In this document: positions 8,083-16,596 of the stretch, in pieces
How the letters are laid out: each line of letters starts with the position of its first letter
Numbering within the stretch: the stretch's first letter is position 1
Assembly: GCF_024609245.1 (NCBI RefSeq)
Contig: NZ_JANJYH010000001.1
Location: 248,001-312,000 of the forward strand
DNA from: Haloarchaeobius sp. FL176
GTDB taxonomy: Archaea; Halobacteriota; Halobacteria; Halobacteriales; Natrialbaceae
Direction of reading: 5' to 3'
DNA: 64,000 nucleotides
The notes under the pieces: generated by a model
Database searches by the model: none
What the model was told of the DNA's origin: nothing
The model's input: only the letters and a program-made list of their open reading frames with translations
Program-made: the position numbers and the translations under genes

Positions 8083-8088
8083 TTTTAC
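8083..8088 (+). promoter_or_regulatory. TATA element of the aldehyde dehydrogenase gene
   Basis: TTTTAC lies 24-29 nt before ATG 8112. Confidence 0.55.
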
Positions 8089-8111
8089 ACCCCCATCCCG
8101 TAGCATCGGGC

Positions 8112-9695
8112 ATGACCGACCTGCTGGCTGACGACGCACTCCCGTCGACGCTGAGCCGCGACCGGTTCGAACGGCTCGAGGGACTCGTTACGACGGCCGA
8201 CGGCGGGCGTGACCGCCGTGCAGTCACCGAGACGTTCACCGGCGAGACCGCGGCGACCGTGACCGAGTGCGAGCCCGCGGACGTCGAGTACGCCGTCGAG
8301 CGAGCCGCCGCGGCCCAAGAGCGATGGGCAGACCGCGCCCCCGAGGAGCGCGCCGCCGTCGTGAAGCGACTGCACGACATCGTGCTCGACCGGCAGGACG
8401 AGCTGCTCGACCTCGCACAGGTCGAGAGCGGCAAGTCCCGCGCCCACGCCTTCGAGGAGGTGCTCGACGTGGCGATGACGAGCCGGTACTACGGCTACCG
8501 CGCTCCCGAGATGCTTGCGACGGAGCGACGCGACGCCGCGGTGCCGTTCCTCTCCTCGAAGGCCGAGGTCGTCCACCATCCCGTCGGGGTCGTCGGTATC
8601 ATCGCGCCGTGGAACTACCCCATCACGCTCGCCATCTCCGACGCGCTCCCCGCGCTGCTGGCGGGGAACGCTGTCGTCCTCAAGCCCGCGGAGACGACCC
8701 CGTACACCGCGCTGGCACTCGTCGAACTCCTTCGCGAAGCGGGGCTGCCGCACGACCTCGTCCAGGTCGTCACGGGCGACGGTGCGGAGCTCGGCCCCTC
8801 ACTGGTCGACAACGTGGACTACGTCAGCTTCACCGGCTCGACGGCGGCCGGACGCGAGGTCGCCGCCGCCGCTGGCCGGAACCTCGTCGACTGCTCGCTC
8901 GAACTCGGCGGGAAGAACTCCGTCCTCGTGCTCGACGATGCGGACCTCGACGAGGCCGTCGAGGGTGCCATCGGTGCCTGTTTCACCAACGCCGGGCAGC
9001 TCTGTATCGGCACGGAGCGCGTCTTCGTCGACGAGTCGCTGTACGACGAGTTCCTCTCGCGGTTCGTCGCCGCCGTCTCCGACCTCTCGCTCGGCGCGAG
9101 CTACGAGTACGGCGTCGACGTGGGGTCGCTCGCCTCCGGCGACCAACTCGAGACCGTCACGGAACACGTCGCCGACGCCCGCGAGCGCGGCGCGACGGTC
9201 CACGTCGGCGGCGACCATCGCCCCGACATCGGCCCGTACTTCTTCGAACCGACCGTGGTGACCGGTCTACCGGACGACGCCCGGGCCGCCTGTGAGGAGA
9301 CGTTCGGTCCGGTCGTGAGCGTCGCACCCGTCGCCGGCGAGGGCGAAGCCATCGACCGCACCAACGACACCGACTACGGCCTGAACGCGAGCGTCTGGAC
9401 GACGAACCGCGACCGAGGGCGGGCTGTCGCTCGCGAGATCGACTGCGGTACCGTCACCATCAACGGCGGCTACCTGGAGACCTGGGCAGCCGTCGACGCG
9501 CCGATGGGCGGCCGGAAGGACTCGGGGCTCGGCCGTCGCCACGGGAGAGAGGGACTCATGCGGTACACGGAGTCACAGACGATCGCGGCGAGGAACTACC
9601 CGGTCGTGCCGCCCATCGGCATCGAATCCGAGCTGTACGCCCGCGCCCTCAGTACGTCGCTCCGACTCTGGCGGAAGGTGCCGTTCCTCCGGTAG
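8112..9695 (+). CDS. gabD: NAD(P)-dependent aldehyde dehydrogenase, succinate-semialdehyde type
   Basis: The 527-residue enzyme is a full-length aldehyde dehydrogenase. The nucleotide-binding motif is IIAPWNYP (about 163-170), the general base lies in LELGGKN (Glu264) and the catalytic cysteine in GQLCIGTERV (Cys298). The glycine motif FTGSTAAG is near residue 240. Residue pattern and length fit haloarchaeal enzymes annotated as succinate-semialdehyde dehydrogenase (GabD2-like), which oxidise succinate semialdehyde to succinate; the substrate is inferred only. The C-terminus LWRKVPFLR is a basic tail. The reading frame extends 500 nt upstream over the preceding gene, but ATG 8112 has the TATA box. 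The stop abuts the convergent gene's stop. Confidence 0.88.
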   Translation: MTDLLADDALPSTLSRDRFERLEGLVTTADGGRDRRAVTETFTGETAATVTECEPADVEYAVERAAAAQERWADRAPEERAAVVKRLHDIVLDRQDELLDLAQVESGKSRAHAFEEVLDVAMTSRYYGYRAPEMLATERRDAAVPFLSSKAEVVHHPVGVVGIIAPWNYPITLAISDALPALLAGNAVVLKPAETTPYTALALVELLREAGLPHDLVQVVTGDGAELGPSLVDNVDYVSFTGSTAAGREVAAAAGRNLVDCSLELGGKNSVLVLDDADLDEAVEGAIGACFTNAGQLCIGTERVFVDESLYDEFLSRFVAAVSDLSLGASYEYGVDVGSLASGDQLETVTEHVADARERGATVHVGGDHRPDIGPYFFEPTVVTGLPDDARAACEETFGPVVSVAPVAGEGEAIDRTNDTDYGLNASVWTTNRDRGRAVAREIDCGTVTINGGYLETWAAVDAPMGGRKDSGLGRRHGREGLMRYTESQTIAARNYPVVPPIGIESELYARALSTSLRLWRKVPFLR

Positions 9696-11300
9696 TCAGA
9701 GGTCGTCGAACTGGGTGAACCAGGGGTCGCGGTCGACGCGCTGTTCCGGCTCGCTACTGTCGTCACCGTCGCTCTCCTCGTCGTCGCCCGACGCGAGCGC
9801 GGCGAAGCAGACGAGCGCGAGGAGCAACAGCGCCAGTGCGCCGACAGCACGCCACCTGGGCACGTCGACGACGAGTGCGGCAGCGCCGATGAACTCGACG
9901 CCGAGCAGCGTGACGAGGACGGCGACAGCACCGACCGCGAGCACGCCCGCCGCGTGGATGACCTCACCGCGGCGGGTCTCGGCATCGCGGCCGACCTCGC
10001 GACCGACCAGGGACGCGTTCACCGAGAGGTCCCACGTCGCCAGCGCGGCGGCCACGCCGACGAACACGACGGGTGCCGGGGCGTCCCCGAACCCGGCGGC
10101 GATGGCGCTGAGAAGCAACAGCCCCGCGCCGGCGGTCGAGCCGTTCTCGGCCGAGGCGGTCGACTCGTCCCACACCAGGAACATGAACACGGGGAGCGAG
10201 ACGAGGACCGCACACAGGGCCGCGACGACGAGCGCGAGGAACGTCGTTCCCATTCCGTAGGTGGCGAAGGCGACGTCGAGCGTCGACCCATCGGTGACGG
10301 GCCACTCGACGAGCCAGGCGACCGGCGGCAGCGCCGTCAGGACGCCCACGAGCACGGAGACGACGACACCGCCCGCGGCGTAGCCCAGCGTCTTCGGCGG
10401 TTCCCGGCCGATCCAGTTGACGACCACCAGCTGGCAGAGCCGGGCGACGACGACGCTCCCGAACAGCAGGATACCCGTGCCGAGCAGCGCGTGTGGCACC
10501 CACGACTGGAGGAACCATCGCACGACCGTCCCGAAGGGACCGGTCTGTGCCAGCAGGCGGGTGAACAGCGCCCGACCAGTCCCGGTGGTCGCCAGCACGA
10601 ACTGGAGCCCGAGCAGGACGTAGACGCCCTTCGGCACGTCGCCGGCACGCACCCCGAGTTCGCGAAGCGCGGTCTCCCGGCGGTCGAACCGACGACGGGG
10701 GACCCACGCGTCGACGACAGCGAGTGCGCGCTCTACGAGGACGACGAGGACGAGCACCTCGACCTGGAGCACGAGGAAGCTGACGAGTGGGCCAGCTCCG
10801 ACGAGGGCACCGTAGCTCGCGACGGTCACGACCGCGACCGACCGGAACAGCGCCACGTGAATCCCGGCCAGCAGGACTGTCCCGGCCACGACGACCACCA
10901 GCGACCGCGAGAGCGTGCCACCGAGCGACCGGACGAGTCCCTCGTCGATGCCGACGGTGACCGAGAGCCCGAGCAACACCAGGGAGAGCGTGCCGAACGT
11001 CGTCACGGCTGCCGCCGCGAGCGACGGCTTGTACGCCACGATGGCGCCGAGGACGCCGAGGACGCCGAAGACGAACCAGACGCTCCCGACGGCCCGCTGC
11101 CGGCTCTCGTCCTCCGTGACGCCGGTCGCGCCGCGAACGAGCGCCCCGGCACCGAGCAGCCCGAGCAGCAGCTCGGGGGTCTGCCCGAGCAGCCCAGGGC
11201 CGGTGCCGAGTCCGAGCAGGAGTGCCGCGACGGCCGCGACGGCAAGCGCGAGTCGGCTGCTGAACCGGGCCGGCTCGTCGTCGAACTCGTAGGGCGTCAT
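9696..11300 (-). CDS. polytopic membrane protein of the DUF58/DUF4129 cluster (DUF7519-like)
   Basis: The 534-residue protein starts MTPYEFDDEPARF and is almost entirely hydrophobic, with roughly 13-14 predicted membrane helices (for example LLLGLLGAGALV, VGSVWFVFGVLGVLGA, LVVVVAGTVLLAGIHV). A charged acidic tail ends in DPWFTQFDDL. It is the last gene of a four-gene leftward operon, and its start overlaps the DUF58 gene by 4 nt. Haloarchaeal DUF58 clusters commonly end with such a protein; I believe it is the family named DUF7519, from memory. Role unknown, presumably envelope-associated. Confidence 0.75.
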   Translation of the reverse strand: MTPYEFDDEPARFSSRLALAVAAVAALLLGLGTGPGLLGQTPELLLGLLGAGALVRGATGVTEDESRQRAVGSVWFVFGVLGVLGAIVAYKPSLAAAAVTTFGTLSLVLLGLSVTVGIDEGLVRSLGGTLSRSLVVVVAGTVLLAGIHVALFRSVAVVTVASYGALVGAGPLVSFLVLQVEVLVLVVLVERALAVVDAWVPRRRFDRRETALRELGVRAGDVPKGVYVLLGLQFVLATTGTGRALFTRLLAQTGPFGTVVRWFLQSWVPHALLGTGILLFGSVVVARLCQLVVVNWIGREPPKTLGYAAGGVVVSVLVGVLTALPPVAWLVEWPVTDGSTLDVAFATYGMGTTFLALVVAALCAVLVSLPVFMFLVWDESTASAENGSTAGAGLLLLSAIAAGFGDAPAPVVFVGVAAALATWDLSVNASLVGREVGRDAETRRGEVIHAAGVLAVGAVAVLVTLLGVEFIGAAALVVDVPRWRAVGALALLLLALVCFAALASGDDEESDGDDSSEPEQRVDRDPWFTQFDDL

Positions 11301-12637
11301 CGCTGCCACCTCCGCGTCGCGCGCTCGATGGCGGCGTACAGCGGCTCGTCCGGCGACCACTCGATGACGTCGGTCGTCCGGCTCCGGAGCTGGGAGACGC
11401 GGCCCTGGCGCTTGATGGCCTCGACGACGCTCCCCGGCGTCTCCGTCGAGGTGACGTCCGGCGAGACGACCCTGAGTGCGTGGCCCGACGCCCGAAGTCG
11501 TTTCAGCAGGTCGAGCGGGGCGTCGTCGAGCAGCGGCGAGACGAACACCACCTGCGCGCCGTTGGGGACGCGACGGCGGAGCCAGTCCACCCGCCAGCCC
11601 CCGTCCGTGGCGGCCAGTCCGCCGCCGTCGGCGTCACCCGGCGACGGGTCGGGGTCGGCGGAGTCCGCAGAATCGGCGTTCGTCGCGGTTCCCGTCCCGC
11701 GAACCGGGATAGAAGTCGCGGACTGTACGTCCAGGTTGTTCCGGATGCGGGCCGCCTGTCCGTCCCCGGTGCCGGGCCGCAGGTAGCCGAGCGAGCTGCC
11801 GTACTGGGCCAGCCCGACACGGTTGCCGGCGTCGAGCAGGTGGCCGGCGATGCGCCCGGCGGCGTAGGTACCGAGCTCGACGCCGTCGGGCTCCTCGGGG
11901 CGGCGTGATACGCGCGCAGCCCGTCGCGTGTCGACCACGACGACGATGGTCGCCGCCTGGTCGGTGCGGAACTCGATGGTCCGAAGGTCGCCGCTGCGGG
12001 CGAACTCCCGCCAGTCGATGCGGTTCATCGGGTCCGAGTGGTGGTACTGCCGGATGGAGTGGAACTCGATGCCCGACCCGGTCGAGTCCGTCTCGACGCG
12101 ACCCGGGTACGGGATGGTCTGGTCGGCGAGGTGCATGTCGTCGACCGGCGCGTTACACGACAGCCGGCTCTCGACCGGGAGCGTCTCGGTGACCTCGACG
12201 CCACCGCTGACGTTGCGCGCGACGACTGTCGGCTCGCCGAACGCGTGGACGCCACGGCGGACCTTCACCGAGTAGGTGAACGACTCGGTCTCGTCGGGCT
12301 GGAGCCCCGTCATGAACCGCGGTGACCCCTCGACGACCCCCAGCGTCGTGGGGACGCCGTCGACGAGTCGCAGGTCGGCCAGGGGCTCGTCCGCGGCGTT
12401 CCGGACGGTGACCGTCACCTCGACCTCGTCGCCGGGCATGGGCGACGTGTCCGAGAGCGACCGGTCGACGTCCAGGTCGAGCGTCGGTGGCCGGCTCGCG
12501 TAGCCGTACACCGCGTAGCCGAGGCCGATAGCGGCCGCGCTGAACACGACCGTGTTCTGGGCCAGCAGACCCAGCGTCCCGGTGACGAGGGCGACGGTCA
12601 AGCCGATGTTCCACCGGCCGGTATCCCGCCGTCTCAT
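11297..12637 (-). CDS. DUF58 domain protein
   Basis: The 446-residue protein has two N-terminal membrane helices (about 11-50), then an extracytoplasmic beta domain (VEVTVTVRNAADEPL). The DUF58 signature follows at about 195-240: IEFHSIRQYHHSDPMNRIDW then REFARSGDLRTIEFR. The C-terminal half resembles a von Willebrand A fold: IVVVVDTRRAA supplies the DxR variant of a MIDAS-like strand, and VVFVSPLLDDAPLDLLKRL lies further on. A Gly/Asp/Ala-rich linker near residue 330 is likely disordered. In many prokaryotes DUF58 partners a MoxR AAA ATPase in protein maturation; no moxR gene is next to it here. Overlaps both neighbours by 4 nt. Confidence 0.9.
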   Translation of the reverse strand: MRRRDTGRWNIGLTVALVTGTLGLLAQNTVVFSAAAIGLGYAVYGYASRPPTLDLDVDRSLSDTSPMPGDEVEVTVTVRNAADEPLADLRLVDGVPTTLGVVEGSPRFMTGLQPDETESFTYSVKVRRGVHAFGEPTVVARNVSGGVEVTETLPVESRLSCNAPVDDMHLADQTIPYPGRVETDSTGSGIEFHSIRQYHHSDPMNRIDWREFARSGDLRTIEFRTDQAATIVVVVDTRRAARVSRRPEEPDGVELGTYAAGRIAGHLLDAGNRVGLAQYGSSLGYLRPGTGDGQAARIRNNLDVQSATSIPVRGTGTATNADSADSADPDPSPGDADGGGLAATDGGWRVDWLRRRVPNGAQVVFVSPLLDDAPLDLLKRLRASGHALRVVSPDVTSTETPGSVVEAIKRQGRVSQLRSRTTDVIEWSPDEPLYAAIERATRRWQR

Positions 12638-13287
12638 TCCGTCTCGACCTCCGTGAGGTCGGCTCGCGCAGCTATCTCGTCGACCGTGTGTTCGACGTGG
12701 CGGTCGTACGCTTCGCCGGAGAGCCAGTCGTAGAACTGCATCTTGAGGGGTGGTTCGGGTGCGTCAGCGCCACCGAGGAAGCTGCGTGCACGGGGGTCGG
12801 TCGTCCAGGTGCCCGCCTCGAGCATCGCCGCGGCTTCCTCGGGGCTGCAGTCGTGGTTGCGGGCGAGCACGCTGACGGCGGCCGCCCGTATCTCGTCCTC
12901 GACGTTGTTGCGCTCGCGAGCTTCCCACCACTCCGTCGGCCCGGGTTCGCGGAGCGTGCCGTCGACGCTCTCGATGGTCTCGTCGAGGTCGTGCCCGGTC
13001 TCGCCGACCGAGTCGTAGTTCGCCGCCTCCGGCGTCCCGAGCGATGGCGGCTCGGGGCTGGGGTCGTCCCGTCCCTGGACGATGCGGACGACGCCGAGGA
13101 CGGCCGCGGCGAGGCCGAGCAACGCGATGGTGGTCCCGTTGGCGAGCGCCGTGACGGGGCCACGAAGCGACGTGAGCGGCACCGGGAGGAACGCGAGCAC
13201 GAGCGCGCCGAGCAGCGACGCGCTCCCGATGGCCGTCAGAAGCTGCCGGACCGAGAGACCGAGCCAGTCGAGGATGCGCGGCGTCAT
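12634..13287 (-). CDS. small membrane protein of the DUF58 operon (DUF7269-like)
   Basis: The 217-residue protein has two membrane helices at the N-terminus (about 12-35 and 47-67), then a soluble region with a conserved-looking helical segment EARERNNVEDEIRAAAVSVL and DCSPEEAAAMLEAGTWTTD. The last phrase recurs in haloarchaeal proteins at this position in DUF58 clusters; I recall the name DUF7269 but cannot verify it. The soluble part would face the cytoplasm. The 4-nt overlaps on both sides (ATGA type) show tight translational coupling with the DUF4129 and DUF58 genes. Confidence 0.75.
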   Translation of the reverse strand: MTPRILDWLGLSVRQLLTAIGSASLLGALVLAFLPVPLTSLRGPVTALANGTTIALLGLAAAVLGVVRIVQGRDDPSPEPPSLGTPEAANYDSVGETGHDLDETIESVDGTLREPGPTEWWEARERNNVEDEIRAAAVSVLARNHDCSPEEAAAMLEAGTWTTDPRARSFLGGADAPEPPLKMQFYDWLSGEAYDRHVEHTVDEIAARADLTEVETE

Positions 13288-14399
13288 CCGTCTCCCTCCA
13301 GGCGCTCCCGAATCTCGGCGAGCGCCTCGCGTGCCGTGCGCTTGCGTTCGTCGCTCCGCGGGTAGCGTCCGTACCGGACGTCGCGGAACACGGCCGTCAG
13401 CCGTTCGACAGCCGACTGCGGGAGGCCCTCGTCCACGGCAGCCCGGGCGACCTCCGCGGGGGTCTTCGATTCGTCGCGGCGGAGCGGCACGTATTCGACC
13501 ATCGTCTGCCAGGCCTCGTCGATGCTCACCGGGCCCTGGTCCACGGGTTCTCCGTCGTCGGTGTCGGTCCGCGCAGCGTCGCGCGGGTCGTCCGGTTTGT
13601 CGCCGCCCCCAGAGAGCCAGTCGCGGGCCGACATCCCGGCTGTCAGCGAGGAGAGGCCGAGCGAGAGCGAGCCGAGCCCGCTCCCGATTCCCCGTGGTAT
13701 CGCGACGAGGCCTTTCCCCATCGCTGTCGGGACGGCGACGAGCGCCGTCCCCACGCCGGACGCGAGGTCGTCGAGGCCGGCGAACAGGCCGCCGACAGTC
13801 CGGCCGAGGCCGTCGAGCACCTGCGGTGCCGACGCCGTCAGTCCGACGAGAACGGACATCGTCCCCTGCGGAATCGCGAGGAACGAGGCCCGCACGCGGA
13901 ACGTCGGTAGCATCGGGAGATCGACGACGTACCCGTCGAAATCGCCCGTCTGCTGCCGTTGAACGTCGCCGACGACCGCGAGCACCGCCACGACGACGAC
14001 GCCACCGAGGAGCAGCACGAGCAGCTGCAGGAGGAAGCTGAAGATCGGGAACCCGTCACCGCGGTCAGGCTCGGTGGCCCCGCCGCCGTCCTGCTGTTCG
14101 GTGGTCGCGGTCGGGTCCGCCGTCTGTGAATCGGTGGACTCCCCGGACGAGTCCGTGCCGACGGTGGTCTCGGTCGCCGTCGGTTCCTGCGCGGTCCTCG
14201 TGGCGGTGTCCGGGTTCTCGACCGTCCCGGCCGGGCCGTCTGGGCCAGCCGGCGCGTCCGAGTCCGACGGGCCTGCGACGCCGTCCCCGACGGTGCCGGG
14301 GTACGTGCCGTACCCCGACGCCGGGAACAGCGACGCCGCGAGGAGGACCGTCAGGACGGAGACCACGACGAGGACCGCGCGACTCAGGTCGTATCCCAC
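13284..14399 (-). CDS. DUF4129 domain membrane protein, first gene of DUF58 operon
   Basis: The 371-residue protein starts with a signal-anchor helix (AVLVVVSVLTVLLAASLF), followed by a Thr/Asp/Pro-rich extracellular stretch, a second helix (FLLQLLVLLLGGVVVVAVLA) and a cytoplasmic region. The DUF4129 signature lies at the C-terminus: the chain DEAWQTMVEYV then KTPAEVARAAVDEGLPQSAV and VRYGRYP. In bacteria DUF4129 often follows a transglutaminase domain; here it stands alone. It leads the operon and has a strong TATA element (14423-14434), so the cluster is probably transcribed leaderless from here. Confidence 0.85.
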   Translation of the reverse strand: MGYDLSRAVLVVVSVLTVLLAASLFPASGYGTYPGTVGDGVAGPSDSDAPAGPDGPAGTVENPDTATRTAQEPTATETTVGTDSSGESTDSQTADPTATTEQQDGGGATEPDRGDGFPIFSFLLQLLVLLLGGVVVVAVLAVVGDVQRQQTGDFDGYVVDLPMLPTFRVRASFLAIPQGTMSVLVGLTASAPQVLDGLGRTVGGLFAGLDDLASGVGTALVAVPTAMGKGLVAIPRGIGSGLGSLSLGLSSLTAGMSARDWLSGGGDKPDDPRDAARTDTDDGEPVDQGPVSIDEAWQTMVEYVPLRRDESKTPAEVARAAVDEGLPQSAVERLTAVFRDVRYGRYPRSDERKRTAREALAEIRERLEGDG

Positions 14400-14422
14400 A
14401 CGGACAGGAATATGTCTAAGCG

Positions 14423-14434
14423 TTTAAATATATT
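14423..14434 (-). promoter_or_regulatory. TATA box of the DUF4129-DUF58 operon
   Basis: On the minus strand AATATATTTAAA lies 24-35 nt before the ATG at 14399. Confidence 0.65.
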
Positions 14435-14498
14435 GCCATTCAATCGTCCGCAAGAGAGGTGAAATAAGGTTTCGCATCGTCTCACATCAATCCACGAA

Positions 14499-14510
14499 TG
14501 TTTTTGTTTC
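14499..14510 (+). promoter_or_regulatory. TATA element of the M48 protease gene
   Basis: TGTTTTTGTTTC lies 22-33 nt before ATG 14532. With the leftward box at 14423-14434 it makes this a divergent promoter region. Confidence 0.55.
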
Positions 14511-14531
14511 TTCAGAAACGAACTGGGACTA

Positions 14532-15584
14532 ATGGAACGCGACACCGCCCTCACGTGGCGTATCCTCCTCGCTCTCGTGGCGATACTCGTCGTCGACGTG
14601 GTCCTCGTCGCAGCCGCCGCCTATCTGGTCGGTCCCTGGCTCGCGCCGCTCCAGGTCGCGGTCGCGGACGCCGTCGGGCTCTCCGGAACCTCGCCCCTCG
14701 TATGGGGTGGTGTCGTCGTCATCCCGGTCGCGCTCGCGTTCGGCTGGGCACAGCTCCGGTACAGCCGCCGGGAGCTGCTCGACGAGGTCGACGCCCCCCT
14801 CGAATCCGGTGCGTCGTACCCGGAGGTGCAGGGCCGAGTCCAGCGCCTCGCCGTCGGCGCGGACATGGCCACGCCCTCGCTCGCCGTCGCACAGACCGAC
14901 GTCCCCAACAGCTTCGCCGTCGGCGGCATCACGGACGGCACCGTCGTGGTGAGCACCGGCCTGCTCGACGCGCTCGACGAGGACGAACTCGACGCCGTGC
15001 TCGCCCACGAGCTCACACACCTCCGGAACCGCGACGCGCTCGTGCTCACGCTCGCCTCGTTCGTCCCCGCGCTCATCAGCGACGACTTCAGTCCGTTCGG
15101 GTCCCGCGCGACGAGCACCGCGGTCTGGACCGGGCTGGTCGTGCTGGCCTACGTCCTGAGCGCGCCGTTCATCGATGCGACCCCGTTCACGCTCGGCTAC
15201 ACCGTCTCGTTCGTGTTCACGCTGCTGGTCACCGTCGTCCTCGGGGGCATCTTCCTCGGTATCGCGGGTGCCGTCGTCCTCGGCCTGAGCCAGCACCTCT
15301 CGACGTACCGCGAGTACGTCGCCGACCACTCGGGGGCTCTCCTCGCCGGCCAGCCGACCGCCATGGCGACCGCGCTCAGGAAGCTCGACCAGTCCGTCGA
15401 GACCCCGACCGCCGACAAGCGACGCGAGTACGCGGGCGTCGCCGGCCTCTGTTTCCTCCCCCACGGCTTCTCGACCGACGACGAACCCGCTGAAGAAGGC
15501 AACTTCACCGTGGAGACACGCTCGCACCCCGCGACCGAACAGCGCATCGAACGCCTCCAGCAGCTAGAGCGCGAGCAGTTCTGA
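14532..15584 (+). CDS. htpX: M48 family zinc metalloprotease, HtpX-like
   Basis: The 350-residue protein has two N-terminal membrane helices (about 11-35 and 55-75). The zinc motif HELTH sits in DAVLAHELTHLRNRD near residue 160. Two further membrane helices follow around 195-265, and the third ligand region YREYVADHSGALL (Glu with Asp) comes next. This is the standard HtpX layout, in which the active site faces the cytoplasm and misfolded membrane proteins are cleaved. The C-terminus TEQRIERLQQLE also matches HtpX. It is divergent from the DUF58 operon and shares its promoter region. Confidence 0.88.
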   Translation: MERDTALTWRILLALVAILVVDVVLVAAAAYLVGPWLAPLQVAVADAVGLSGTSPLVWGGVVVIPVALAFGWAQLRYSRRELLDEVDAPLESGASYPEVQGRVQRLAVGADMATPSLAVAQTDVPNSFAVGGITDGTVVVSTGLLDALDEDELDAVLAHELTHLRNRDALVLTLASFVPALISDDFSPFGSRATSTAVWTGLVVLAYVLSAPFIDATPFTLGYTVSFVFTLLVTVVLGGIFLGIAGAVVLGLSQHLSTYREYVADHSGALLAGQPTAMATALRKLDQSVETPTADKRREYAGVAGLCFLPHGFSTDDEPAEEGNFTVETRSHPATEQRIERLQQLEREQF

Positions 15585-15602
15585 GAACGGTCCGCCGCGG
15601 GT

Positions 15603-16379
15603 CTACGTCGACAGCAGGTCCGCACCGCCCGTGATGCCGATGACCTGCCCGGTCATGTAGCGGGCCTGCTCGCTGGCGAGGTAGCAGACCATCGGGGCCA
15701 CGTCGTCTTCGCGGCCCAGCTCCTTCATCGGCGTCGCCTGGCGCAGCCGCTCGAACGACGGCTGGAACTGCTCCAGCGTCTCCGGGTCCATCTCCGCCAG
15801 CTCCTTGACGACGATGCTCGGCGCGAGCACGTTCGAGGTGACGCCGTCGGTCGCGCCCTCCAGCGCGAGCGTCTTCCCGAAGCCGACCAGCCCCGACTTC
15901 GTCGTCGAGTACGACAGCTGGCCGAAGCTCCCGTGGGTGCCCGCGATGGACGCCATCGTGATGACACGCCCCCAGCCCCGCTCGCGCATCCCGGGGAAGA
16001 TCTCCTTCGTGATGTTGTACGCCCCGGTGAGGTTCAACTCGATGTCGCGGTCCCAGAGCTCGTCGTCGAACTCCCCGGTCCGCGAGACGGCGTCCACGAA
16101 CCCGGCGTTGTTCACGAGGATGTCGACGCCGCCCGTCGCCTCGCGCACCGTTTCGACGGTCTCGCGCACGTCCTCGCGGTCGGTCAGGTCGCAGGTGACC
16201 GCCATCGCGTCGCCGCCGTCCGCCTCGATCTCGTCGACGACGCGCTCCGCCCCGTCGGTGTCAACGTCGAGGACGACGACTTCGGCCCCCTCTGCTGCGA
16301 GATGTCGTGCGTCCTCGCTGCCGAGACGGCCTGCCCCGCCCGTCACCAGTGCTGTCCTGTCGTCGAGTCCGAGGTCCAT
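15603..16379 (-). CDS. short-chain dehydrogenase/reductase
   Basis: The 258-residue protein starts MDLGLDDRTALVTGGAG and is a classical SDR. The cofactor motif TGGAGRLG is near residue 14, NNAG near 90, and the catalytic serine (MASIAG) and YSTTK tyrosine-lysine lie around 140-160. Residue 37 onwards (VVLDVDTDG) has an aspartate after the second strand, which favours NAD over NADP. Relatives include 3-oxoacyl-ACP reductases, 3-hydroxybutyrate dehydrogenases and acetoacetyl-CoA reductases. The frame is open further upstream, but the preceding 35 codons lack the neighbours' coding bias and ATG 16379 gives the normal start. Alone, on the opposite strand to the protease. Confidence 0.87.
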   Translation of the reverse strand: MDLGLDDRTALVTGGAGRLGSEDARHLAAEGAEVVVLDVDTDGAERVVDEIEADGGDAMAVTCDLTDREDVRETVETVREATGGVDILVNNAGFVDAVSRTGEFDDELWDRDIELNLTGAYNITKEIFPGMRERGWGRVITMASIAGTHGSFGQLSYSTTKSGLVGFGKTLALEGATDGVTSNVLAPSIVVKELAEMDPETLEQFQPSFERLRQATPMKELGREDDVAPMVCYLASEQARYMTGQVIGITGGADLLST

Positions 16380-16596
16380 AGGCGCGGAAACGGACCCGGG
16401 ATTGTTAGTTGTTCGCATCGGACGTGCGCTATTCCGGTACTGACCGTTCCAGTCCCCGGCAGGTATCGGGGGTGATGGAAACATAAGCGACCCGAGAAGT
16501 CTCCTGCGGGCTCGACTCCCACGACTGGCGCGACCCCGTCGTCCTGCTGCCCTCCGTTCGTAGGGCCACAGAGAAGCAAACCCGGCAGCAGAAAGC
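16380..16596. other. spacer between SDR and NERD-helicase genes
   Basis: About 217 nt. It contains the SDR promoter side (AT-richer near 16400-16412) and no open frame with coding bias. Confidence 0.45.
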
